Positions 48,783 to 56,502 of a DNA stretch of 64,000 nt are shown here, one piece after another. The stretch lies in the NCBI RefSeq assembly GCF_026342435.1, contig NZ_JAPEMT010000001.1, positions 1,916,501-1,980,500 of the forward strand, given 5' to 3'. Every line of letters begins with the position of its first letter. Position 1 is the first letter of the stretch. Origin of the DNA: Streptomyces sp. NBC_00237 (lineage in GTDB: Bacteria > Actinomycetota > Actinomycetes > Streptomycetales > Streptomycetaceae). The notes under the pieces were generated by a model. The model ran no database searches. It saw only the letters and a program-made list of their open reading frames with translations, and was not told the DNA's origin. Made by a program: the position numbers and the translations under genes.

Positions 48783-49483
48783 CCCCGGCGGCGGCGTGCC
48801 TGCCACACGGCGGCCCCGCCGAGCAGCAGAACGGCGACGGCCCCGACGATCAGCCCGGCGGAGGGACCGCTCCCGTGCTCCTCATCGGTTGAAACGGAAT
48901 CCGTCGCGGCGGGCGCGGGAGTCTTCGTCCCCGCCCCGGAGCCCGACACCTGCTCGGCGCACCCCACCTTCGGGTATCCACCGATCGCGCACAGCAGCGC
49001 GGCGTTGTTGTACCGCAGCGGCCGCGCGACCCCCGCCAATGCCTCAGCCGTGGTCGCATCCTCCCCGACCTGCGCACATACGGTCCGGGGGGCGGGCGGC
49101 GTCTCCCCTTCCGGTGCGTCGTCGGGCGTACCGAAGTCGAGCACCAGGGCGATCCGCTTGCTGCCCTCCTTGGCCGGGGTCGAGGCGCAGGCGGCCGCGA
49201 AGTCGGCCGCACCGCGCGGCTTGGCGGCGTCCTGCGAGTCCTTGCTCACGGCGAAGCGGAATCCCTGGACGGTACCGTCGGCCGGGTGCGTGGTGGCGGC
49301 ACCCTGGGTGGCGTACACCCACTTCGCGTTCGCGTCGTCGCGCTCCCAGAACGACCAGTACCGGTAGCCGGTGCTGCCGTCGGCGTACGCGGCGGGGGCG
49401 AACGCCCCCAGCGCGGGCACGAAGGCCCCGGACGCGACGACGGCCGCCGCGAGGAGGGCACCGGCCTCCGGGTGTCGCCTCAC
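48779..49483 (-). CDS. Exported membrane-anchored protein, SCO2322-like
   Basis: 234 aa from GTG at 49483 (GTGA overlap). Signal peptide, then YRYWSFWERDDANAKWVYAT, VQGFRFAVSKDSQDAAKPRG, LCAIGGYPKVGC, a Pro/Thr linker and a C-terminal membrane span (SAGLIVGAVAVLLLGGAAVW) plus QARRRRG. Looks like the SCO2322 family found with ECF genes in Streptomyces. Probably displays a ligand-binding domain outside the membrane. Confidence 0.72.
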   Translation of the reverse strand: MRRHPEAGALLAAAVVASGAFVPALGAFAPAAYADGSTGYRYWSFWERDDANAKWVYATQGAATTHPADGTVQGFRFAVSKDSQDAAKPRGAADFAAACASTPAKEGSKRIALVLDFGTPDDAPEGETPPAPRTVCAQVGEDATTAEALAGVARPLRYNNAALLCAIGGYPKVGCAEQVSGSGAGTKTPAPAATDSVSTDEEHGSGPSAGLIVGAVAVLLLGGAAVWQARRRRG

Positions 49484-50739
49484 AGCTGCTGGTTCTTCTT
49501 GTTGCGTCCGCTGATCAGGATGCCCGCGCCCATGCTCGCGACGAAGGCGACACCGACGATCCACCAGGTCGCCGAGGAACCGCCCTCGTCGTCGCTCTTC
49601 TTCTCGGCGTCGTCCGCGTCCTTCTTCACCTCGGGGGCGGGCCCGGTCGCGTTCAACTGCTCGACCAGGTCGGCCCCGCCGAAGTCCCGAGGGTCCATAC
49701 CGGTGGCGTGGGCCGCGAAGGCCAGCTGCGCGTACGCGGCCGGGCCCGCGCCCTTCGCCCAGGCGGCGGAGTTCTTCGCCAGCCAGTCGGCGGACTTCCT
49801 GGCGGCTTCCTGGTGGCCGTCGGCGGCGAGCGCCACGACGGCGTCGGCGGTGTTGCCGAAGTCGGGCTTGGCCTCGACGCCGGGCAGCGGGGCGGTCATC
49901 AGGTGCCCGCCGTTCTTGTCGAGCGTCCGCGCGAGGTAGTCCGACCCACCGGCGGCAGCGGCCTTCGGATCGCCCATCCCCTCCTTGCACCCGGGAGCGG
50001 CCTGGACCGGCTTGTCCTTCTCCTTGGGCACGTCGATGACGGGACCGCCCCGCCCGGCGGCGGCGGTCACCACGGCGGCGGTGGCGTCGGCGCTGGGGTA
50101 GAGCTTGCCGGACTTGTCGGGCTGGAAGGCGAAGGACCCGCGATTCTCGTCCTTCCCGTCACAGCTCACCTGGAAGCCGAGCAGCGCCTGTAGCGGAGTC
50201 TTCCCGTCCTTCCCCTTCAGCGCGTCGTCCTTGAGCCCGGCACCGTTCAGCGCACCGGTCACGAGCGAGGTCGAATTGGCGTCGGACGGCGACCCGGCGA
50301 CGTACGGCCACCCGCCGTCCGCGTTCTGTACGGACTTCAGCCAGGTCACGGCCTTCTTCACGGCGGCGTCCTGCCCGCCCACCGCACCGAGCGCCTGCAC
50401 GGCCGTGGCCGTCGCGTTGGTGTCCCGCATCGCCTTCGCGTCACAGTCCTGGGTCACCTCCGCGCGGAACGCGGGAAACGCCCCGTCCTCGCACTGCTGC
50501 CCGACCAGCCAGTCGACTGCCTTGGCCGAGGGCCTGACCCCGGCGTTGTGCTGCGCGGTGAACGCCAGGGACTGCCGGAAGACGCCGTCGTACGTCGGGT
50601 CCCCCTTCCCGTACAGCCCGGAAGGAATCGCGACGGGCGACGGGGCCGGAGCAGCGAAGGCGGCCGGTGCGGCGACCGCACCGAGAACGACGCTGACGGC
50701 GAGCGCGGCGGTGCCACGACGAAGGTGAAGGGGGATCAT
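49480..50739 (-). CDS. Exported alpha/alpha-toroid protein, membrane anchored
   Basis: 419 aa. Signal peptide (RRGTAALAVSVVLGAVAAPA...AFA), toroid repeats (AVDWLVGQQCEDGAFPAFRA, AVTWLKSVQNADGGWPYVAG, ADATAAVVTAAAGRGG, TADAVVALAADGHQEAARK), C-terminal span and basic tail (ISGRNKKNQQL). The fold is that of prenyltransferase-type or intrinsic-factor-type alpha6 barrels, without DxDD, so not a cyclase. As first gene of the ECF operon it may capture the vitamin (cobalamin-binding proteins share this fold); that is inference. Confidence 0.72.
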   Translation of the reverse strand: MIPLHLRRGTAALAVSVVLGAVAAPAAFAAPAPSPVAIPSGLYGKGDPTYDGVFRQSLAFTAQHNAGVRPSAKAVDWLVGQQCEDGAFPAFRAEVTQDCDAKAMRDTNATATAVQALGAVGGQDAAVKKAVTWLKSVQNADGGWPYVAGSPSDANSTSLVTGALNGAGLKDDALKGKDGKTPLQALLGFQVSCDGKDENRGSFAFQPDKSGKLYPSADATAAVVTAAAGRGGPVIDVPKEKDKPVQAAPGCKEGMGDPKAAAAGGSDYLARTLDKNGGHLMTAPLPGVEAKPDFGNTADAVVALAADGHQEAARKSADWLAKNSAAWAKGAGPAAYAQLAFAAHATGMDPRDFGGADLVEQLNATGPAPEVKKDADDAEKKSDDEGGSSATWWIVGVAFVASMGAGILISGRNKKNQQL

Positions 50740-50908
50740 GCACGCATTCTACCGAGCGGTACTCCGCCCGGCGCGGGGCCGCCGGGCCACCTCGTTCCTC
50801 ACCCAGCTCCTCACCAGGGCAGATCCCGTACGACGGTCCAGCCCCCTCTGCACCCGCCAGAATTCGGGCAGTTCCTCCTGCGCAGCGCGTCACCCTGTCA
50901 ACCGGCGT

Positions 50909-50937
50909 TTGACTGTTGCTACTACCAACGATATGGG
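50909..50937 (+). promoter_or_regulatory. Candidate promoter and direct repeats before the antitoxin gene
   Basis: TTGACT-N17-TATGGG. Two direct repeats of CTACCA...GATATG overlap the -10 box and the start codon (50922-50959), as expected for antitoxin autoregulation. Confidence 0.4.
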
Positions 50938-50956
50938 TGGCGCTACCATTGGCGAT

Positions 50957-51160
50957 ATGCCGATGATCACCGTGGAATTCACCGAGGAAGAACTCGCCGA
51001 GGCCAAGGCGCACGCCGCCTCGCTGGGCAAGTCCATGCGGGCGCACGCCCACGACATAATCGTCTCCGACGCACAGCGAGCGGCGTTCCTGAAGGACGTC
51101 GACAAGACCGTGGCCTACTACATGGACGTCTTCAAGGACGCCCCCGAGGGGCAGCGTTGA
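50957..51160 (+). CDS. Antitoxin of a Fic/Doc-type pair
   Basis: 67 aa from ATG at 50957: MPMITVEFTEEELAEAKAHA, ASLGKSMRAHAHDIIVSDAQ, ending KDAPEGQR. A ribbon-helix-helix-like N-terminus. Stop overlaps the toxin start (TTGA), a typical TA layout. Longer frames upstream are non-coding. Confidence 0.68.
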   Translation: MPMITVEFTEEELAEAKAHAASLGKSMRAHAHDIIVSDAQRAAFLKDVDKTVAYYMDVFKDAPEGQR

Positions 51161-51537
51161 ACCCTGTGATCCGAGTCGACGCGGGCTGGATCCTCGAAGT
51201 CCAGACGCGCGTATCGCCCCTCAACACCCCTGTGTCCGACTGGGGTTCACTCGACAGTATGGCCAGGCGGCACACCTTCGAGCAGCCGCACGGTCAGCTC
51301 TATTACGAGACGGCCGTCGCCCGCGCCGCGACGTTTCTCCAGAGCGCGGTACTCCTGCGCCCCTTCGCGGACTACAACTCCGTCATCGGCTGGGCCTGCG
51401 CGGACCAGTACTTGGCGGCGTCCGGTGAACCCATCAAGCCTCCCGATGCGGCTGCCGTACACCTCCTTACGGGAGCGATCCGCGCCCAAGAGTCCGATCT
51501 GCGCGTGGTGGCCCGTACTCTCGCCTCCTGGCGATGA
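51157..51537 (+). CDS. Fic/Doc-like toxin with altered catalytic motif
   Basis: 126 aa, TTG at 51157 (GTG at 51166 possible). The helix LYYETAVARAATFLQSAVLL and the motif region RPFADYNSVIGWACADQYLA match Fic/Doc folds, where HxFx(D/N)GNKR is expected. Here His is replaced by Arg and the Lys-Arg end by Ser-Val, so phosphotransfer or AMPylation by the standard chemistry should be impaired. End: LRVVARTLASWR. Known as a frequent Streptomyces family. Confidence 0.68.
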   Translation: MNPVIRVDAGWILEVQTRVSPLNTPVSDWGSLDSMARRHTFEQPHGQLYYETAVARAATFLQSAVLLRPFADYNSVIGWACADQYLAASGEPIKPPDAAAVHLLTGAIRAQESDLRVVARTLASWR

Positions 51538-51609
51538 GGAACTCGGCCCTCCACGGCGCTTGAGGGCCTGGGGGCCGGGGAAAGCGCACCGGTCCCCGGC
51601 CCAGCCCTC

Positions 51610-51843
51610 CTACTCCTCCGGCGGAAACACCGCCTCCCCCGAGTCGCGCAGCGCGATCGCGATCGCCTCCACCGGGCACCCCTCCGCCGCCGCGAGCACA
51701 CCCTCGTCCGCGTCGACGTCCGCCGCCACCGGGTGCGACTGCCGGGCGGTGTCCAGGCGGAACGACCCCGGCGCGGTGTGCGCACACATTCCGGACCCGA
51801 TGCACACCCCCCGGTCGACCTCGACCCGCCAGCGGTCACCCAT
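51610..51843 (-). CDS. Ferredoxin (3Fe-4S/4Fe-4S, P450 type)
   Basis: 77 aa from ATG at 51843 (TGATG overlap with ALDH). VEVDRGVCIGSGMCAHTAPG and AAAEGCPVEAIAI give the cluster cysteines C-x5-C...C-P with one Cys missing from the 4Fe pattern, as in 3Fe-4S ferredoxins that feed P450s. Likely partner of the CYP125-like enzyme, linked by the shared operator. Confidence 0.88.
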   Translation of the reverse strand: MGDRWRVEVDRGVCIGSGMCAHTAPGSFRLDTARQSHPVAADVDADEGVLAAAEGCPVEAIAIALRDSGEAVFPPEE

Positions 51844-53321
51844 CAGGCCCCCGCCCCGGAGCCCGGACCCTCGTACCCGGCCGGGAGGTGGATCATCTTG
51901 TGCTCCAGGTACTCCCCGTACCCCTCGGGCCCGAACTCCCGCCCCAGGCCGGAGTTCTTGTAGCCGCCGAAGGGGCCCATCATGTCCATGCTGAAGGTGT
52001 TCACGGAGTACGTCCCCGTCCGCACCGACCGCGCGACCTCGATGCCCCGCTCGACGTCCGCCGTCCACACGCTTCCGCTCAGCCCGTACTCGGAGTCGTT
52101 CGCGATCCGTACCGCGTCCGCCTCGTCCTCGTACGGCAGCAGACAGATCACCGGGCCGAAGATCTCCTCCCGGGCGACGCGCATCGCGTTGTCGACACCG
52201 CCGAAGAGGGTCGGCTCGACGTACCACCCGCGCTCCTGCGACGCGGGCCGCCCGCCGCCCGCGAGGATCTTCGCGCCCTCCTCCTGCCCGATCCGGATGT
52301 AGTCCAGCGACCGCTGCTGCTGCCGCCGCGCGACGAGCGGGCCGACCTCGGTGGCCGGGTCCATCGGGTCCCCCACCTTCAGCGCGTCGGCCGCCGCCGC
52401 GAACGCCTCCGCGAACTCCCCGTAGCGCGAGACCGGGGCCAGGATCCGCGTCTGGGCCACGCACGCCTGCCCGTTGAGCATCCACGAGAAGGGCACGAGA
52501 CCCGCCACCGTCGACTCCAGGTCGGCGTCCTGAAGGATCACCGCAGCCGACTTCCCGCCCAGCTCCAGCGTCACCCGCGTGAGGTTCCGCGAGGCGACCT
52601 CCATGACCCGCTTGCCCGCCGCGACCGACCCGGTGAAGGACACCTTGTCGACATCCGGATGCCCGACGAGGTACTCGCTCACCTCCCGGTCGGCCGGAAT
52701 GATCGACAGCACGCCCTCCGGAAGCCCGGCTTCCGTGCAGATGTCGGCGAGGAGGTAGGAGTCGAGAGGCGTCTCCGGCGACACCTTCAGAACGACTGTG
52801 CACCCGGCCAGCAGCGCGGGCGCGAGCTTGGCCGCCGCCGTGAACTGCGGGACGTTCCACGGCACGACCGCCGCGACGACCCCGACCGGCTCCCGCCGTA
52901 TCAGCAGGTTGCCGAGCACCCCGGTCCGCCCGGTCTCGAACGGCACCTCCTGCGCGACCTTGATCGCCGAGTCCCACACCATCATCGCGGCGAGCGCCTG
53001 CATCATGATGCTCGCGGTGTACGGGGTGCCGTTCTGGGCGGTGATGACGCGGGCGATCTCCTCGTGCCGTACGGCGATCGCGTCCTTGATGCGGGTGACG
53101 ACGGCGATCCGCTCGTCCAGGCTCATCCGGGGCCAGGCGCCGGAGTCGAAGGCCGTGCGGGCGGCGGCGACCGCCCGGTCCACGTCCACCTGGTCGGCGT
53201 GCGGGACCCGGCCGACGACCTGCTCGGTGTGCGGGGAGACCACCTCGATGACGTCCGTGCCGTGCGGGTCGGTCAACTGCCCGGCGATGAAGAGCTGTTG
53301 GTGTTCCACGAGTTCGGTCAT
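51843..53321 (-). CDS. Aldehyde dehydrogenase (NAD-dependent)
   Basis: 492 aa. VPWNVPQFTAAAKLAPALLA, FTGSVAAGKRVME, LELGGKSA (Glu), NGQACVAQTR (catalytic Cys), EEIFGPVICLLPYEDEADAV, PFGGYKNSGLGREFG. Complete ALDH family protein. Oxidises an aldehyde to acid after P450 or alcohol oxidation. Start ATG at 53321; operator-like site 72 bp upstream. An in-frame extension to 54071 is shadow. Confidence 0.93.
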   Translation of the reverse strand: MTELVEHQQLFIAGQLTDPHGTDVIEVVSPHTEQVVGRVPHADQVDVDRAVAAARTAFDSGAWPRMSLDERIAVVTRIKDAIAVRHEEIARVITAQNGTPYTASIMMQALAAMMVWDSAIKVAQEVPFETGRTGVLGNLLIRREPVGVVAAVVPWNVPQFTAAAKLAPALLAGCTVVLKVSPETPLDSYLLADICTEAGLPEGVLSIIPADREVSEYLVGHPDVDKVSFTGSVAAGKRVMEVASRNLTRVTLELGGKSAAVILQDADLESTVAGLVPFSWMLNGQACVAQTRILAPVSRYGEFAEAFAAAADALKVGDPMDPATEVGPLVARRQQQRSLDYIRIGQEEGAKILAGGGRPASQERGWYVEPTLFGGVDNAMRVAREEIFGPVICLLPYEDEADAVRIANDSEYGLSGSVWTADVERGIEVARSVRTGTYSVNTFSMDMMGPFGGYKNSGLGREFGPEGYGEYLEHKMIHLPAGYEGPGSGAGA

Positions 53322-53393
53322 GGCGGCTGCCTCCCGCAAGTTGGGCCCGGCGCGCGTCAGTTGCTGACGCCCTATCAGCTTCCTTCCCCGAAC

Positions 53394-53407
53394 TGATACC
53401 AGTTCTA
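53394..53407. promoter_or_regulatory. KstR-like operator 3 (ALDH-ferredoxin)
   Basis: TGATAC-CA-GTTCTA, with GAACT directly upstream; 72 bp before the ALDH start. Left half is degenerate, right half matches the others. Confidence 0.5.
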
Positions 53408-54034
53408 GTTCGTACGGGGAAGGGCCGCGACGCGCCCGGGCAGGGCGAGCGGGGCGAGGGCGAGGAGGAAGCACAGCCCGCCCAGTGCGAGGAAGTTGAG
53501 GTTGGCCGCCATCAGGGCCGTGCCGAGGACGAGCGCGCCCGCCATGAGCACCCGGGTGCGCACCGGCAGGGCGGTGAGCGCGGCCAGGGCGATCATCCCC
53601 ACGAAGAAGAGCGGCGGGACGATCCCGTAGACGACGGGCTCCACCCCGGGCACCGCCTTCACCTGCTGGAAGATCTCGACCATCACGGACCGGTCGGCGG
53701 CCAGGAAGCCCGCCACCAGGTCGATGACCGCCTGCGCGGCCGTGGCCACCAGCCCCACCATGCCGACGGCGAGGGCGGCGGTGGCCGCGCCCCTTCTGCG
53801 CACGGGCGCGAGCCTCCGCAGATGCAGCAGCACCGGAACGAAGAGCAACAGCCCCGCCAGCATGGCGAGATGGCCTGCCGTCCACCCGGCGCTCGGCGTA
53901 CCGCGCTCGCTGAGGAGCCGGATGACCCCGTACGCGCCGAGGGCGACGGGTCCCGCGACGAGGGCGGTCCTGACGAGTCGGGCGGGGGCGGTGGGGAGGG
54001 TGGGGGCGGGGACGGCGTACGTCGTGTTCGTCAT
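53405..54034 (-). CDS. Integral membrane protein, function unknown
   Basis: 209 aa with about six hydrophobic spans (LVAGPVALGAYGVIRLL, HLAMLAGLLLFVPVLLHL, VVYGIVPPLFFVGMIALAAL). No transport motif. Lies between the ALDH and MBL operons and ends at operator 3. ATG at 54034. Confidence 0.75.
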   Translation of the reverse strand: MTNTTYAVPAPTLPTAPARLVRTALVAGPVALGAYGVIRLLSERGTPSAGWTAGHLAMLAGLLLFVPVLLHLRRLAPVRRRGAATAALAVGMVGLVATAAQAVIDLVAGFLAADRSVMVEIFQQVKAVPGVEPVVYGIVPPLFFVGMIALAALTALPVRTRVLMAGALVLGTALMAANLNFLALGGLCFLLALAPLALPGRVAALPRTN

Positions 54035-54139
54035 GGACCGAATCCTGTCCGTACACGGTCACCCCGCCCATCGGGGAGGACCATGGCCCGACCCCGACAG
54101 CACCCCTGACTCACCTCGGGGTCGAACCCCCGCCCTCAC

Positions 54140-54153
54140 TGCAACGAGTTCTA
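54140..54153. promoter_or_regulatory. KstR-like operator 4 (MBL hydrolase)
   Basis: TGCAAC-GA-GTTCTA, 53 bp upstream of the MBL gene start; the same AACGAGTTCTA core as operator 1. Confidence 0.6.
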
Positions 54154-54206
54154 GTTATAGTAGCCGCGAGGCAAGTCCCGCACGGAACAGAGCAGTTGGG
54201 GGAGCC

Positions 54207-55334
54207 ATGGCACAGGACGCGTCGGGCAGGTCGGCCGGTACGGACATGGGCACGGCCGCACCGCCCACCCTCGACCACGGCGGCGGCGTGTGGAGCATCA
54301 AGGTCCCGATCCCCGACAACCCCCTGGGCCACACCCTCGTCCACCTTCTGGACACCGACCGGGGCCCGGTCCTCATCGACACCGGCTGGGACGACCCGGC
54401 CTCCTGGGACACCCTCGTCTCCGGGCTCGCCTCACTCGACGTACGTATCGAGGACATCCACGGCGTCCTCATCACCCACCACCACCCCGACCATCACGGC
54501 CTCTCCGGCCAGGTCCGCGAGGCGTCCGGCGCGTGGATCGCCATGCACGCCGCCGACGCGGAGGTCGTACGCCGCACCCGGAGCGCCGAACCAGGCGTCT
54601 GGCTCACCTACTTGACCGCCAAGCTCGCCGCCGCCGGAGCCCCGCCCGGCCACCTCGCCCCGCTCGTCGCCGCCCGCGACTCGGGCCGGATGCGCACCCT
54701 CCCGGGCCTCCACGCCGCCCTCCCCGACCGCGAGATCACCCCCGGCGAACTCCTCCCCCTCCCCGGCCGCACCCTCCGCGCGATCTGGACCCCGGGCCAC
54801 ACCCCCGGCCACGTCTGCCTCCACCTGGAGGAGGCCCACCCGGCCAACCTCCCCGGCCACGGCCGCCTCTTCTCCGGCGACCACCTGCTGCCCGGCATCA
54901 CCCCTCACATCGGCCTCTACGAAGACCCCGACGACGCCACTCCCACGGACCCTCCCCCAAGCTCTCAACTCCGTTCGAGCAGGGGGGACCCCCTCGGCGA
55001 CTACCTCTCCTCCCTCGAACGCATCGCCCGCCTGGACGCCGCCGAAGTCCTCCCCGCCCACCAGCACGCCTTCACCACCCCGCGCGCCCGCGTCGCCGAA
55101 CTCCTCGCCCACCACGAGGACCGCCTCGCCGACCTGCGCACACTCCTCGCGACCCCCCTCACCCCGTGGCAGCTCGCGGAACGCATGGAGTGGAACCGCC
55201 CCTGGGACCAGATCCCGTACGGATCGCGGAACATCGCGGTCTCCGAGGCCGAGGCACACCTGCGCCGCCTGGTGAAACTGGGCCACGCGGAGGCGGTCCC
55301 GGGCACGGACCCGGTGACGTACACAGCACGGTGA
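54207..55334 (+). CDS. MBL-fold metallohydrolase
   Basis: 375 aa from ATG at 54207 (GGGGGAG). Metal ligands THHHPDHHGLSGQ, GHTPGH, FSGDHLLPGI (Asp), HQHAF. GRTLRAIWTPGHTPGHVCLH is the beta-lactamase-like core. A C-terminal winged-helix-like domain (MEWNRPWDQIPYGSRNIAVS) resembles the LACTB2-type tail. A Pro/Ser/Arg insert (PPPSSQLRSSRGDP) coincides with a repeat element at 54953-54986. Possibly a thioesterase-like hydrolase in the same regulon. Confidence 0.85.
   Translation: MAQDASGRSAGTDMGTAAPPTLDHGGGVWSIKVPIPDNPLGHTLVHLLDTDRGPVLIDTGWDDPASWDTLVSGLASLDVRIEDIHGVLITHHHPDHHGLSGQVREASGAWIAMHAADAEVVRRTRSAEPGVWLTYLTAKLAAAGAPPGHLAPLVAARDSGRMRTLPGLHAALPDREITPGELLPLPGRTLRAIWTPGHTPGHVCLHLEEAHPANLPGHGRLFSGDHLLPGITPHIGLYEDPDDATPTDPPPSSQLRSSRGDPLGDYLSSLERIARLDAAEVLPAHQHAFTTPRARVAELLAHHEDRLADLRTLLATPLTPWQLAERMEWNRPWDQIPYGSRNIAVSEAEAHLRRLVKLGHAEAVPGTDPVTYTAR
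54953..54986. repeat. Palindromic repeat element inside a coding sequence
   Basis: CCCCC-AAGCTC...GTTC-GAGC-A-GGGGGG imperfect hairpin encoding a low-complexity insert in the MBL protein. Similar CCCCC/GGGGGG palindromes with TTCGAGC are dispersed in Streptomyces genomes. Confidence 0.5.
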
Positions 55335-55551
55335 GCGGGCCGGGGCGTTGTCACTCCGGGCTCGGGCCCGCCCCGACAGGCTCCTGACGTGCACGCGCGG
55401 ACAATACCGAGCGTGCTGCCGCCCTGCGCGAGGCCGAGCGCGTCAGCACGGACCCCAGGTCCGGAGACGACGAGGCGAAAGCGCGTCCAGCACCATGGTG
55501 TCGACCTCGGCCACGGTGCCGTCGGCGGTGAAGGCGGTGCGGGGCGTGCCC
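55335..55551. other. Intergenic region between MBL and tetR genes
   Basis: 217 bp of convergent gap; only GC-rich partial inverted repeats (55338-55380). No coding frame I trust. Confidence 0.4.
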
Positions 55552-56277
55552 TTACCCTTCCTCCGCCGTCAGGTCGATCAGGCGGCACACCGTCTCGATG
55601 TCGATCTTGACCTGGGCGATCGAGGCGCGGCCCGACAGCCACGTGATCAGGGCCGAGTGCCAGGTGTGCTCGATGACGCGGACGGCGGAGAGCTGTTCCG
55701 GGGTCGGGCGGTCGTCCGGGGCGTTCAGGCCCATCGCGTCCAGGATGATCGCCGTGGTCTGGCGGGAGACCGTGTCGACCTCGGGGCTCACGGAGCGGTC
55801 GGCGAAGGTCAGGGCCCGCACCATCGCGTCGGCCAGGTTCGGTTCGCGCTGGAGGGCGCGGAAGGCGCGCATGAGGGTCTCGGCGACGCGTTCCGAGGGG
55901 GAGGAGGTCTCCGGGGGGCGCTTGCGCAGGGTGGTGTGGAGGTGGCTCAGCTGGTCCTGCATGGTGGCGACCAGGAGATGGACCTTGGAGGGGAAGTAGC
56001 GGTAGAGGGTGCCGAGGGCGACCTCGGCCGCCTCCGCGACCTCGCGCATCTGCACCGCGTCGAACCCGCCCCGGCTCGCCAGCTGCGCGCTCGCGTGCAG
56101 GATGCGGCGGCGGCGGGCCTCCTGGCGTTCGGTGAGGGGAGGGGCGGTCGGGGCGAGGCCGCCCCGGGCACCCGGGCCGCCGCCGCGAGGAGTGCTGCCG
56201 CGCGTGCTGCCGCCCCGCGTGGCGGCGGCCGCGGAGCGCGCCCCCGTACCCGCCGTCGTTCTGGCTTCCGCTGTCAT
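55552..56277 (-). CDS. TetR-family regulator, KstR-like
   Basis: 241 aa from ATG at 56277, with an Ala/Gly/Arg-rich low-complexity N-terminus of about 45 residues. HTH: RRRRILHASAQLASRGGFDA, VQMREVAEAAEVALGTLYRY, FPSKVHLLVATM, almost the KstR signature (VQMR.VA..A.VA.GTLYRYFPSKVHLLV). C-terminal ligand domain (RAFRALQREPNLADAMVRAL, IEHTWHSALITWLSGRAS). KstR represses cholesterol genes and is released by sterol-CoA esters. A site upstream suggests autoregulation. Ligand here unknown. Confidence 0.88.
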   Translation of the reverse strand: MTAEARTTAGTGARSAAAATRGGSTRGSTPRGGGPGARGGLAPTAPPLTERQEARRRRILHASAQLASRGGFDAVQMREVAEAAEVALGTLYRYFPSKVHLLVATMQDQLSHLHTTLRKRPPETSSPSERVAETLMRAFRALQREPNLADAMVRALTFADRSVSPEVDTVSRQTTAIILDAMGLNAPDDRPTPEQLSAVRVIEHTWHSALITWLSGRASIAQVKIDIETVCRLIDLTAEEG

Positions 56278-56434
56278 GTGACCCCGTGTCCCCGTGTCGT
56301 GCCGCGTCCCGTTACCGCGTGTCGTATCACGTCCGCCCCCCGGCGATTCGTGAGTCGTGGCGCGAATCACCTGATCCGGACCTTACGGCGCTGCGTCGTG
56401 CCGGTAGATTCAAAGCTCCGTGTTCGATCAACAC

Positions 56435-56448
56435 TGGAACTTGTTCTA
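56435..56448. promoter_or_regulatory. KstR-like operator 5 (tetR/glycosyltransferase)
   Basis: TGGAAC-TT-GTTCTA, between the divergent tetR and glycosyltransferase genes, 55 bp before the latter start. Confidence 0.6.
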
Positions 56449-56502
56449 GATTAGCGCCAGCGGCTACGCTCCGGCGGAAGTGCGTCAAGAAGGGGGCCGA
56501 GA

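Noticed and set aside
50740..50950. Cobalamin riboswitch before the ECF/toroid operon
   Set aside because: No B12-box-like sequence is visible on the minus strand upstream of 50739.
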